Assembly: GCF_036194065.1 (NCBI RefSeq)
Contig: NZ_CP108095.1
Span: 1,240,001-1,304,000, forward strand
Direction of reading: 5' to 3'
DNA from: Streptomyces sp. NBC_00239
Lineage (GTDB): Bacteria > Actinomycetota > Actinomycetes > Streptomycetales > Streptomycetaceae
DNA: 64,000 bases
Below are positions 16,886 to 25,463 of this stretch, piece by piece. The notes below the pieces were generated by a model. The model was not told where the DNA came from. It was given only the letters and a program-made list of their open reading frames with translations, and ran no database searches. How positions within the stretch are numbered: the first letter of the stretch is position 1; every line of letters starts with the position of its first letter. A program made the translations under genes and the position numbers.

Positions 16886-17845
16886 TCAGGGCAGCTGCCG
16901 GACCGGCTCCCCGGCCAGGAAGGCCTCGATGTCCTCGACGGCCTGCCCGAAGTACGTACGGTAGTTCGCACGCGACACGTAGCCCAGGTGCGGGGTCGCC
17001 AGCAGCCGCGGCGCCGTCCGCATCGGGTGCCCGGCCGGCAGCGGCTCGATGTCGAACACGTCGACCCCGGCGCCCGCGATCCGGCCTTCGGCGAGGGCGG
17101 CCAGCAGCGCGTCCTGGTCGACGATCGCCGCGCGCGAGGTGTTCACGAGGTACGCGGTGGGCTTCATCAGGGCCAGCTCGGCGGCCCCCAGCAGACCGCG
17201 GCTGCGCTCGCCCAGTGCCAGGTGGACCGAGACGAAGTCGCAGCCGGCGAGCAGTTCCTCCTTGGAGGCGGCCAGGGTCACGCCCGCCGCCGCGGCCCGT
17301 TCCGCGGTGAGGTTCGGGCTCCAGGCCGTCACCTCCATGCCGAAGGCCAGGGCGATCTGTGCGACCCGGCCGCCGATCTTGCCGAGGCCGAGCAGGCCGA
17401 GCCGCTGCCCGTACAGGTCGGCGCCCACGGTCTGCTGCCAGGGACCGCCGGTGCGCAGCGCGGTGGCCTCCTCGACGAGGCCGCGGGCCAGGCCGAGCAG
17501 CAGCGCCCAGGTCAGCTCGACGGGCGGGGCGGAGGAGCTCTGGGTGCCGCACACGGTGACGCCGTGCCGGGCGGCGGCCTCGTAGTCGATGACGGAGTTG
17601 CGCATGCCGGAGGCGACGAGCAGCCGGAGGCGGGGCAGCCGGGCCAGCAGCGAGGCGGGGAACGGGACGCGTTCGCGGAGGGTGACGACGATGTCGAACC
17701 CGGCGAGTGCCGCCGCGAGCTCGTCCTCGGTGGCGAAGTGGCCGGTGAAGCACTCCACGTCGACCCGGCCGGCGAGCGGACTCCAGTCGGCGGAATCGGC
17801 GGCGGCCCGCTGGAAGTCGTCGAGGACGGCACAGCGCAGGGTCAT
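16886..17845 (-). CDS. D-2-hydroxyacid dehydrogenase family protein
   Basis: 319 residues. The Rossmann motif GLGKIGGRVA is near residue 148, followed by the D-isomer dehydrogenase signatures (LMKPTAYLVNTSRAAIVDQDALLAAL) with the catalytic Arg (MRNSVIDYEA region and NTSRA), Glu (VFDIEPLP) and His (TPHLGYVS). The length and order match the PGDH/glyoxylate reductase superfamily; the substrate cannot be assigned. I chose ATG 17845 because GAGGAAGAG lies upstream; the GTG at 17863 has no ribosome site. No operon partner. Confidence 0.92.
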   Translation of the reverse strand: MTLRCAVLDDFQRAAADSADWSPLAGRVDVECFTGHFATEDELAAALAGFDIVVTLRERVPFPASLLARLPRLRLLVASGMRNSVIDYEAAARHGVTVCGTQSSSAPPVELTWALLLGLARGLVEEATALRTGGPWQQTVGADLYGQRLGLLGLGKIGGRVAQIALAFGMEVTAWSPNLTAERAAAAGVTLAASKEELLAGCDFVSVHLALGERSRGLLGAAELALMKPTAYLVNTSRAAIVDQDALLAALAEGRIAGAGVDVFDIEPLPAGHPMRTAPRLLATPHLGYVSRANYRTYFGQAVEDIEAFLAGEPVRQLP

Positions 17846-17961
17846 GTCGGTTCTCTTCCTCACGAGGTGGACCAGGCCGTCTCATGATCGCGCCGCGCCG
17901 TGTGTCCGTGCGCATCGGGTGCGGGGTGGGCCGGCAGCGTCCCTGGCCGGGCTGGATCGGC

Positions 17962-18062
17962 GGGGTTACGTCTGCGGGGTTACGTCTGCCGGGGTAGGTC
18001 TGCGGGGTTACGTCTGCCGGGGTAGGTCTGCGGGGTACCTCTGGCCGGCTACGTCCGCGGGG
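17962..18062. repeat. Degenerate 14/28-bp tandem repeat
   Basis: Alternating 14-bp units GGGGTTACGTCTGC and CGGGGTAGGTCTGC form a 28-bp higher-order unit repeated exactly at 17976-18003 and 18004-18031, with a half unit before and degenerate copies after. It lies between the stop of the receptor-kinase gene and the start of the dehydrogenase gene. There are no unique spacers, so it is not CRISPR. Confidence 0.8.
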
Positions 18063-18093
18063 CCGCCTCCGCCGAGCTGGTGCGGTCACAGCA

Positions 18094-20451
18094 CTAGGTC
18101 TGTGGGCGGACCGCGTCGTAGCGGCCCAGGAAGCGGTAGCGGCCGGAGGTGACGCGGTACAGGAAGGCGCTGCCCGGGTGCGACAGCATGTGGATCTCGT
18201 TGAACTCCAGCCGCTTGACGATCCCCTGGTACGGGGTGCGGAACAGGCGCACGGCCAGTGCGGCCCGGTCCGCAGCATCGGCCGACAGGCTGCCGAGGGC
18301 GCCGGCGAGGAGGCCGACCGCGTCGTAGGTCTCGGCGGCCCAGCGGTCCGGTGCCGTCCGGTACGCGGCCCGGTGCGCGGCGGTGAACGCGCGGGCGGCG
18401 GGCTCGGCGACGGGGTCGCTGAACGCGGCGCCGAACACCCAGCCCTCGGCGGCCGGACCGGCCCGGTCGAGGAAGGCGGGCTCCATGACCTGCTGGGTGG
18501 TGGCGCGCGTGCCACCGAACCGGGCGTCGGCAAGGGCGCGGGCCAGCCGGGCGGCCCGGGCCGGTGAGGCCCCCGCGTAGACGACCGCGTCGGCCCCGCC
18601 GTCGAGCACCGCCCGTGCGGCGGCGGCGAAACCGGAGTCTCCCGGGCCGAGTTCACGGGGGGTGACGGTGCTCCCGGCGGGCCGCGCCTGCTGGAGGTCG
18701 TTGCTCAGCTTCCACGCCGGATCGCCGCCCTCGCGGTCGACGATGACGGTCAGCCGTCGGGTGGGGCGTACCGAACTCAGGTAGTGGATCAGCGGGATGA
18801 CGAGGAGCCCGTCGCCCAGCCGGGTCCGACAGGCGGTCCGCTGGTCGGTCGGCTCCACCGTGCCGTCGCCCACGGACACCATGACAAGCGGCAGGCGGGC
18901 CCGGGAGCAGGCAACGGCGAGCGGTTTCGCGGCCGCCTCCCAGGTCGGGCCGAGCACGGCGAGCACCGCGGGGTCCGCGAGGAGCTCCCGGGTCGCCTGC
19001 TCGGCTCCGGCGGCCGTGCCCCGGTCGTCGGCGACGCGCAGGGCCAGCCGGAAGGCCTTGTCCGTGCGTGCGTTGTGACGGTCCACCGCGAGCTGGGCGC
19101 CGCGCCGGTGCGCGATGCCGGTGGCCCGGCCGGGCCCGGTCAGGTCCGCCTGCAGGCCGAGCGTGCGCAGCGGCACGGGCGGCTGTGCGGCGGGGTCCTT
19201 GCTGCTGGCGGGGCGGGTGGCGAACCACAGGGCGGGGGCGCCGACCGCGACGAGCGCGCCCGCGGCCAGCAGGCCGCGCCGGCCGAGCGGCCCGCGGCGG
19301 CCGCCGGCGCCGGTGTCGACGCGGGTGGTCCCGGGGGCGGGAAGGTCCAGCGCCCGGGCGGACCGCTCGGCGATGAGCCGGGGCAGCGCGGGCGGCAGCC
19401 ACTCCGATCCGGGGTCCGCGGCAGGGACTTCGGCGGGGCCTGAGCCAGGGTCCGCAGCGCGGACTTCGGCGGGGTCTGCGACAGGGGGCGACCCCGGGTG
19501 CGCGGAGCGGCCTGCGCCGGGGTCTGCGCCCGGGGCCAAGCTCGGGTCAGGGGCAGGGGCAGGGTCGGGATCGGGGTCAGGGCCGGGGGCAGGGGCAGGG
19601 ACTTCGGCGCGCGCTGCGCGGCGGCTCGGGCCGGGTTCTGCCGCGGCGGGTGGCGCCAGGGTGTGGCGGACCTGTTCGGCGGTGGGGCGCAGGCCGGGGT
19701 CCTTGGTGAGGCAGGCGGTGACGAGGGCGGCCAGGGGGGCGGGTACGGCGTCGAGGTCCGGTTCCTCGTGGACGGTGCGGAAGACGACGGCCGCCGGGTG
19801 CCCGGTGCCGAACGGACCGCTGCCGGTGGCCGCGAAGCAGAGCACGCAGCCGAGCGCGAACACGTCGGCGGCGGGCCCCGGCCCGGGGTCGGCCGCCCGG
19901 GCCTGCTCGGGCGCGAGGTAGCCGGGGGTGCCCACCACCGCGTCGGTGGCGGTCAGCGCCGTCGCCCCGGCCAGCCGGGCGATGCCGAAGTCGATCAGCC
20001 GGGGCCCGTCCAGGGCCAGCAGGATGTTGCCGGGCTTGACGTCCCGGTGGATCAGGCCCGCCGCGTGGACCGCCGTCAGCGCCTCGGCGAGCCGCGCGCC
20101 GAGGACCCGTACGGTCGGCACGGGCAGGGGGCCGTGCAGGGCGACCGCTTCGGCCAGCGAGGGCGCGGGCACGAACGGGGTGGCGAGCCAGGGTTCGCGC
20201 GCGTCCGGGTCGGCGCCCGTCACCTCCACCACCCAGGGGCTGCGGACCCGTGCGGCGATGGCCGCCTCCCGCCGGAAACGGGCCCGGAACCCCGGGTCGG
20301 CGGCGTACTCGGCCCGGATCACCTTGAGGGCGACCAGGTTTCCGGTCGGGGACCGGCCCAGGTAGACGGTGCCCATGCCGCCGGTTCCGAGCCGTCCGAG
20401 CAGCCGGTGCCCGCCGATCGACGACGGGTCGGCGGAGGTCAGCGGCCGCAC
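18094..20451 (-). CDS. Membrane Ser/Thr kinase with extracellular solute-binding-like domain (A)
   Basis: 785 residues from GTG 20451. The Hanks-type kinase domain (residues 14-268) is complete: GTGGMG glycine loop (22-27), Lys43, HRDVKPGN with catalytic Asp137, DFG 154-156 and GTPGYLAPEQ activation segment. A low-complexity Pro/Asp/Ala linker (270-345) leads to one transmembrane helix (393-412). Outside the cell, residues 428-780 resemble type-I periplasmic binding proteins of the branched-chain amino-acid/Leu-Ile-Val kind (LGLQADLTGP, GAQLAVDRHN, VLGPTWEAAAKPLA, Y-D-A-V-G-L-L). So it likely senses an external ligand and phosphorylates cytoplasmic targets. It starts three bases after the stop of its paralogue and shares its operon. 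Confidence 0.92.
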   Translation of the reverse strand: MRPLTSADPSSIGGHRLLGRLGTGGMGTVYLGRSPTGNLVALKVIRAEYAADPGFRARFRREAAIAARVRSPWVVEVTGADPDAREPWLATPFVPAPSLAEAVALHGPLPVPTVRVLGARLAEALTAVHAAGLIHRDVKPGNILLALDGPRLIDFGIARLAGATALTATDAVVGTPGYLAPEQARAADPGPGPAADVFALGCVLCFAATGSGPFGTGHPAAVVFRTVHEEPDLDAVPAPLAALVTACLTKDPGLRPTAEQVRHTLAPPAAAEPGPSRRAARAEVPAPAPGPDPDPDPAPAPDPSLAPGADPGAGRSAHPGSPPVADPAEVRAADPGSGPAEVPAADPGSEWLPPALPRLIAERSARALDLPAPGTTRVDTGAGGRRGPLGRRGLLAAGALVAVGAPALWFATRPASSKDPAAQPPVPLRTLGLQADLTGPGRATGIAHRRGAQLAVDRHNARTDKAFRLALRVADDRGTAAGAEQATRELLADPAVLAVLGPTWEAAAKPLAVACSRARLPLVMVSVGDGTVEPTDQRTACRTRLGDGLLVIPLIHYLSSVRPTRRLTVIVDREGGDPAWKLSNDLQQARPAGSTVTPRELGPGDSGFAAAARAVLDGGADAVVYAGASPARAARLARALADARFGGTRATTQQVMEPAFLDRAGPAAEGWVFGAAFSDPVAEPAARAFTAAHRAAYRTAPDRWAAETYDAVGLLAGALGSLSADAADRAALAVRLFRTPYQGIVKRLEFNEIHMLSHPGSAFLYRVTSGRYRFLGRYDAVRPQT

Positions 20452-20454
20452 GGT

Positions 20455-22602
20455 CTATCCGGCCGGCGCCTGGGGCACCTGGCCCACGTAGCGGAGCCGG
20501 CCCCGTTCGACTTTGTGCAGGAAGGAGACCACGCCCTTGATCCGGTGCTCCGCGTCGAAGGCGTACGTCTTGACCAGGCCGCGGTAGCTGCCCTTCGCCA
20601 GGGCGGCGAGCAGGTCGGTGCGGGCGGGCCGGCGACCGCCCGGCGAGAGGGCGGCCAGCCGGTCGGCGACCAGCAGGGCCAGGTCGTAGGACTCCACCGT
20701 CCAGGCCGCCGGGGCCGTCCCGTACGCCGTGCGGTGGGCCCGCGCGACCGCGGCGGCCGGGGCGGCCTCGGGTCCGGTGTACGGGGCGAGGAACTGCCAG
20801 CCCTCGGCGGCCGTTCCGGCGCGGGCCAGGAACTCGGCTCCCGCCACGGGGTAGTCGGCGGCGCGCGGCCCCCGGAAGCCGGCCGCGGCCAGCAGCCGCG
20901 CGGTGTCCGCGGCGCCCTGCGCGGTGCCGGTGTAGAAGAAACCGTCCACCCCGTGGTCGAGCATGTCCTTGACGACGGGGGCCAGATCGGCGGTGCCGCG
21001 CGGGACGACGCGGGGGTATGCGGCGGCCTGCGCGACGTACGCGCCGACCGTCCGGTCGACGAGGTAGGCCGTCTGCCAGGCGTCGGTGTCCCCGTCCCGG
21101 TCGCACAGCACGCCGAGGGTGCGGACCTTCTGCCGCACCACGAGCTGCACGTTGACCGCGCCGATGTGCGTGGCGGAGGGCGGGCAGGCCTGGAAGAAGG
21201 AACGGCGGTCGGCGTTCCCGAAGACGCTGCCCGCCGCGGAGACCGTCAGGAGGGGCACGGACGCGGCGTCGTACACCTCCAGCACGGGGACCAGCGCGGT
21301 GTTGGTGGTGGGGCCGATGACGGCGAGGACGTCGCGGTCGCCGATCAGGGTGCCTGCGGCGCGCGGGGCGCGGGCGGGTTCTCCACCGTCGTCCGCGGTC
21401 CGCACCGACAGCGTGAACGGCTTGTCCTTGCGGGAGTTGAAGGCGGCGACGGCCAGCCGGACACCGCGCTCCTGGGCCCGGCCCGCCTCCCGGCCCGGGC
21501 CGGAGAGGTCCGCCTGCACGCCGATCACCCAGCGCCGCGGCGCCGGGCCCTTCGCCCGCGGCGGGTCCTCGTCGCGGGCGGTGAACCAGGCCGCCGCGCC
21601 GCCGCCCGCGGCGAGCAGCGCGGCGCCGGAGGCCACCGCGAGGAAGCGGCGACGGCTGCCCTTCCCCGCGGCCGCCGGGTCCGCCGCCGGGTCGGCGAGG
21701 GTCTCCTCGATGCCGGGGAGGGCCAGCAGCAGGGCGGCGCGTTCGGCGATCGTGGCGACGACCGGGTCGGGCAGCCAGTCCGCGGATCCGGGTACGTCCT
21801 CGGCGAGCCGCCGGTCGAGTTCCTCGGCGGTGGGCCGCTCCTGCGGGTCCTTGGCCAGGCAGGACCGCAGCAGGTCGGCGAGCCCGGCGTCGGCGATGCC
21901 GTCCGGGCCGAACGACGGCTCGTCGTGCACGGTCCGGTAGAGCAGCGCGTCCACGGCGCCGGTGCCGAAGGGCGGCAGCCCGGTGGCCGCGTACGCGAGG
22001 AGGCAGCCGAGCGAGAAGACGTCGCCGGGCGCCCCCGAGGGCCTGCCGGCGGCCTGCTCGGGCGACAGGAACCCGGGCGTGCCGATGATCACGTCGGCCG
22101 AGGTGAGGGCGGTGTCCTCGCCGCCGCGGGCGATGCCGAAGTCGATGAGCCGCGGCCCGTCCACGCCGAGGAGCACGTTGGCGGGCTTGACGTCCCGGTG
22201 CACGAGGTCGCGTGCGTGCAGCACGGTCAGGGCCTTGGCGAGCGCCGCGCCGAGGATCCGTACGCTGCGCGGCGGCAGCGGCCCGTGGGCGGCCACGGCC
22301 TCGGCGAGGGAGGGGCCGGGCACGAAGGCGGTGGCGAGCCAGGGCTCGGCCGCGTCGGGGTCGGCGCCCATCACCTCCACGACCCAGGGGCTGCGCACCC
22401 GGGCGGCGGTGGCGGCCTCGCGGCGGAAGCGGGCCCGGAAGTCGGACTCGTCGGCGAAGTCCGCCCGGATCACCTTGACCGCGGCGAGCGCGCCCTCCTC
22501 GGTCCGGCCGAGGTAGACGGTGCCCATGCCGCCGGAGCCCAGCCGGCCGAGCAGCCGGTATCCGGCGATGCGGGACGGATCGGTGTGCCGCAGGGGGTCC
22601 AT
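20455..22602 (-). CDS. Membrane Ser/Thr kinase with extracellular solute-binding-like domain (B)
   Basis: 715 residues, paralogous to the next gene along its whole length. Kinase domain 14-270 with GSGGMG, Lys43, HRDVKPAN (Asp137), DFG and GTPGFLSPEQ. The linker is much shorter than in the paralogue. One transmembrane helix spans about 319-341 (RRRFLAVASGAALLAAGGGAAAWF). The extracellular part (355-715) is a type-I binding-protein fold (VIGVQADLSGPGREAGRAQERGVRLAVAAFNS ... AVIGPTTNTALVPVLE). ATG 22602 shares one base with the stop of the upstream lipoprotein gene (TGATG), so both are co-translated. Ligand unknown; amino acids or similar small molecules are plausible from the fold. Confidence 0.92.
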   Translation of the reverse strand: MDPLRHTDPSRIAGYRLLGRLGSGGMGTVYLGRTEEGALAAVKVIRADFADESDFRARFRREAATAARVRSPWVVEVMGADPDAAEPWLATAFVPGPSLAEAVAAHGPLPPRSVRILGAALAKALTVLHARDLVHRDVKPANVLLGVDGPRLIDFGIARGGEDTALTSADVIIGTPGFLSPEQAAGRPSGAPGDVFSLGCLLAYAATGLPPFGTGAVDALLYRTVHDEPSFGPDGIADAGLADLLRSCLAKDPQERPTAEELDRRLAEDVPGSADWLPDPVVATIAERAALLLALPGIEETLADPAADPAAAGKGSRRRFLAVASGAALLAAGGGAAAWFTARDEDPPRAKGPAPRRWVIGVQADLSGPGREAGRAQERGVRLAVAAFNSRKDKPFTLSVRTADDGGEPARAPRAAGTLIGDRDVLAVIGPTTNTALVPVLEVYDAASVPLLTVSAAGSVFGNADRRSFFQACPPSATHIGAVNVQLVVRQKVRTLGVLCDRDGDTDAWQTAYLVDRTVGAYVAQAAAYPRVVPRGTADLAPVVKDMLDHGVDGFFYTGTAQGAADTARLLAAAGFRGPRAADYPVAGAEFLARAGTAAEGWQFLAPYTGPEAAPAAAVARAHRTAYGTAPAAWTVESYDLALLVADRLAALSPGGRRPARTDLLAALAKGSYRGLVKTYAFDAEHRIKGVVSFLHKVERGRLRYVGQVPQAPAG

Positions 22603-23459
22603 CAGCCCGCCTTCCCCAGTTCGTTCTTGGCGCGCTGCATCATCCACGCCATGCCCTGGGTGAGGAGCGGGGAGAGCTCCTCCTTCGTCACGCCCTGCGC
22701 CCCCTTGGCCGACACGGCCATGACGAGGGGGCCGTACTGGCCCTGGTACCAGTAGTAGAGGTGGGGGCCGCCCTCCTCGGTGCCGTAGTACTCGCCGTAC
22801 TCGTTGAAGGCGTCCTCGGTCCAGTTGTTGGTGTACTCGCCGTAGTAGAGGGTGGTGCCGAGCAGGCCCTTGAGCCGCTGGTCGCCCCGTAGCTGCTGGT
22901 CGGGGCAGCGCATGACCTCCTCCATGGCGCGGGCGACCTCCCAGCCGGACTCCTCGCGCGAGTGGTGCACCGTCACGGTGGCGTTGATCTGGATGCGGCC
23001 GCGGCCTTCGCGGGCCGGGACGTGGAAGTAGCGGGTACGGGTGGCCAGGACGTCGGCGGGCAGCGGACCGGTCTGCCAGACGCACTTCCCGTCGAGGTAG
23101 GGCGCCGCCGAGGGGTCGCTCTCGTACGGGGTGGCGGGCACCACTCCGGGTCCGATCAGGCTGCTGTCCGCGATCACCCGGCCGAGCAGCGCGCGGGCCT
23201 GGGCGGGGCTCCGCGGCATCCGCGCCTCGTCGACCGGCGGCATCGAGACGAGCGGGGTGGGGCTCGCGGTGGGAGCGGCCGTGGGGGCGGCGGAGCCCGG
23301 CGGCCGTGAGGGCCCCGGTGCGGTGACGCCGGCGCCGGAGCGGCCGCCGGGCGTGGCCCCGTCGGCACTGCGCGAGGCGCTCTCCGAGCAGCCGGACAGC
23401 GCCGCCCAGGCCGCCAGCGCGCACGCGAGAGCGCCTGCTGTTCGATGCGCGTGTCTCAC
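22602..23459 (-). CDS. Lipoprotein, first gene of the receptor-kinase operon
   Basis: 285 residues from GTG 23459 behind GGGGGGTC. The signal peptide ends in a lipobox LSGC, so the mature protein is lipid-anchored at Cys24. A Ser/Pro/Thr/Ala-rich linker (27-70) is followed by a folded domain rich in Tyr and acidic residues (YYGEYTNNWTEDAFNEYGEYYGTEEGGPHLYYWYQGQYGP). No named family recognised. Its stop overlaps the start of kinase B by one base, so it is probably produced with the two receptor kinases and could be an accessory sensor or substrate outside the membrane (inference). Confidence 0.85.
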   Translation of the reverse strand: MRHAHRTAGALACALAAWAALSGCSESASRSADGATPGGRSGAGVTAPGPSRPPGSAAPTAAPTASPTPLVSMPPVDEARMPRSPAQARALLGRVIADSSLIGPGVVPATPYESDPSAAPYLDGKCVWQTGPLPADVLATRTRYFHVPAREGRGRIQINATVTVHHSREESGWEVARAMEEVMRCPDQQLRGDQRLKGLLGTTLYYGEYTNNWTEDAFNEYGEYYGTEEGGPHLYYWYQGQYGPLVMAVSAKGAQGVTKEELSPLLTQGMAWMMQRAKNELGKAG

Positions 23460-23616
23460 AAGACCCCCCAACCGGGCCGATGTTACGCCCGGCCGGGCGG
23501 GCGCCGGGGGGAAATCCGGGCAATGGGGCGGCGGGGGTCGGAGGGCCTGCGGATACGATCTTGGGACCGTGACGCCTTGCGCGCACGCCGTGGACCTCGA
23601 CGAAGGGTGACCTCCG

Positions 23617-24723
23617 ATGGACGACAGGATTCCGCAGCCGGGCACCACGGCCGGGGGGTCCTCGGGCGGGGCGTCCGGCGGGGCGCTGCCGGGGCCGCTG
23701 GTCGGGGCCGGGTGGCTCGCGGCCCGGCTCGGGGAGCCGGGGGTCGTGGTCCTGGACGCGTCGGTCGGGGCGCAGCGGGAAGCGGGGCGCCGCATCCCGG
23801 GAGCGCGGCCGTTCGACATCGACGGCGCCCTGTCCGACCACACGTCGGCAGTCCCGCACATGATGCCCTCCCCGGAGCGGTTCACCGCGGCGATGCGCGA
23901 CCTCGGCGTGACCGATGCCGACACGGTGGTCGTGTACGACGCCGCCGGGATCTACTCCAGCGCCCGCGCCTGGTGGATGCTGCGCGCGATGGGTTTCGAC
24001 CGGGCCGCGGTCCTCGACGGCGGGCTGCCCGGGTGGGTGGCGGCGGGCCTGCCGACGGAGAGCGGACGGCCTGCGTACGCGGGCCCGCGCGGGGACTTCA
24101 CCGCGCGGCCGCGGGCCGGGCTGGTCGTGGGCAGCGCCGAGGTGACGGAGGCGCTCGCCGACCCCGGATCGGCCGTGCTCGACGCCCGTACCCGCGGCCG
24201 GTTCGCGGGAACGGCTCCCGAGCCGCGACCGGGGCTGCGGGGCGGGCACATGCCGGGTGCGGTCAGCCTGCCCTTCGGTGAACTCCAGGACGAGGAAGGC
24301 CGGATGCTGCCGCCGGGCGTGCTGCGGACCGTCTTCGAGGAGGCGGCCGGGGAGCGCGAGCGGCTGGTGTTCAGCTGCGGTTCGGGGGTCACCGCCTGCG
24401 TGCTGGCCCTGGGCGCCGAGCTGGCGGGGTACGGCCGGCTCGCCGTGTACGACGGTTCCTGGAGCGAATGGGGCCTGCCCTCGGCGCTCCCGGTGGCCAC
24501 CGGCCCAGCCGACGCGGCCGACGCGTCCGAGCCGACCGGACTCTCCCGCCCGGCCGACCTCTCCCGCCCGGCCCATCCGTCCGGACCCGCCGGTCCGACC
24601 GAACCGGCCGATCCCTTCGGGCCTGGCCTGTCCGGATCCTCCGGACCCTCCGACCCCTCCGGACCCGCCGGCCTGTCCGGACCCGCCGGCCTGTCCGGGC
24701 CGGCCGGGTCGCGGGAGCACTGA
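23617..24723 (+). CDS. Sulfurtransferase (3-mercaptopyruvate type) with collagen-like tail
   Basis: Two rhodanese domains (about 28-150 and 165-292) in a 368-residue protein. The active-site loop is CGSGVTAC near residue 253, the form found in 3-mercaptopyruvate sulfurtransferases; thiosulfate sulfurtransferases usually have CRxGx. SGGASGGA at the start and the last 75 residues are low-complexity: the tail repeats short G-P/L-S-G-P-A-G triplets, encoded by degenerate 15-30 bp repeats. That tail is unusual for the family and is probably disordered. The stop overlaps the gluconokinase ATG by one base (TGATG), so the two genes are co-translated although their reactions are unrelated. Confidence 0.9.
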   Translation: MDDRIPQPGTTAGGSSGGASGGALPGPLVGAGWLAARLGEPGVVVLDASVGAQREAGRRIPGARPFDIDGALSDHTSAVPHMMPSPERFTAAMRDLGVTDADTVVVYDAAGIYSSARAWWMLRAMGFDRAAVLDGGLPGWVAAGLPTESGRPAYAGPRGDFTARPRAGLVVGSAEVTEALADPGSAVLDARTRGRFAGTAPEPRPGLRGGHMPGAVSLPFGELQDEEGRMLPPGVLRTVFEEAAGERERLVFSCGSGVTACVLALGAELAGYGRLAVYDGSWSEWGLPSALPVATGPADAADASEPTGLSRPADLSRPAHPSGPAGPTEPADPFGPGLSGSSGPSDPSGPAGLSGPAGLSGPAGSREH

Positions 24724-25370
24724 TGGGCGCCCGGCCCGTCGTGGTGGTGATGGGCGTGGCCGGCACCGGCAAGTCCACGGTGGGGCGGCTGCTGGCGGAC
24801 GCGCTGGGCGTGCCGTACGCGGAGGGCGACGACTTCCACCCCCCGGCGAACGTCGCGAAGATGGCGGCCGGCACGGCGCTGGACGACGAGGACCGGATGC
24901 CGTGGCTGGACGCGGTCGGCCGGTGGGCGCACGGCCGGGCGGGCCGTGGTGGTGTGGTCGCCGCGTCCGCGCTGCGGCGGGCTTACCGGGACCGGCTCCG
25001 CGCCGCCGCGCCCGGGACCGTGTTCGTCCACCTCACCGGCGACCGGGGGCTGATCGAGTCCCGGATGGCCGGGCGCACCGGCCACTTCATGCCGGTGTCG
25101 CTGCTCGACTCGCAGTTCGCCGTGCTCGAACCGCTGATGCCGGACGAGGCGGGCGTCGCGGTCCCGGTGACCGGCCCGCCCGCCGAAGTCGCCGCCCGCG
25201 CGCTGATCGCCTTGCGGGCACTGGGCGTTGGGGCGGACGGGGACGGGACGGACCGGACGAGCGACGTGAACGGCCCGCGCGGGGCAAGCGGCCCGCGCGG
25301 GGCGAGCGGCCCGCGCGGGGCGAGCGGCCCGCGCGGGGCGAGCGGCCCGGGCGGGCGCGAAACGCCGTAG
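24723..25370 (+). CDS. gntK: Gluconokinase with repetitive C-terminal tail
   Basis: Phosphorylates gluconate to 6-phosphogluconate. In the 215-residue protein, the P-loop GVAGTGKST is at 11-19, followed by the GntK signatures EGDDFHPPANVAKMAAGTALDDEDRMPWL and the ASALRRAYRDRLR and GRTGHFMPVSLLDSQFAVLE segments. The enzyme body ends near residue 175. The rest is a tail with four exact GPRGAS repeats encoded by 18-bp units at 25272-25343. Start ATG 24723 overlaps the upstream stop. Together with the KDG kinase and KDPG aldolase 1 kb away it supplies the gluconate/keto-deoxy-gluconate branch of sugar-acid use. Confidence 0.92.
   Translation: MGARPVVVVMGVAGTGKSTVGRLLADALGVPYAEGDDFHPPANVAKMAAGTALDDEDRMPWLDAVGRWAHGRAGRGGVVAASALRRAYRDRLRAAAPGTVFVHLTGDRGLIESRMAGRTGHFMPVSLLDSQFAVLEPLMPDEAGVAVPVTGPPAEVAARALIALRALGVGADGDGTDRTSDVNGPRGASGPRGASGPRGASGPRGASGPGGRETP
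25272..25343 (+). repeat. Four 18-bp in-frame tandem repeats in gntK
   Basis: Four units beginning GGCCCGCGCGGGGCGAGC at 25272, 25290, 25308 and 25326; only the first differs, by one base. A partial fifth unit follows. Each encodes GPRGAS, a collagen-like hexapeptide. Exact copies imply recent expansion and likely copy-number variation. Confidence 0.95.
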
Positions 25371-25463
25371 CGGCAGGGGGCAGCGCACGTGGGGGCGGGG
25401 GACACGCCCACCTTCGGGTGACGGTACGGGCGTCCGGGTGAAGGGGCCGACAAGGTGGCGGCC

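Noticed and set aside
17962..18062. Possible CRISPR array
   Set aside because: Repeats are contiguous with no unique spacers, and no cas genes are present.
19498..22755. 1085-codon plus-strand open frame
   Set aside because: Lies opposite both receptor kinases; it results from GC-rich third positions on the other strand.
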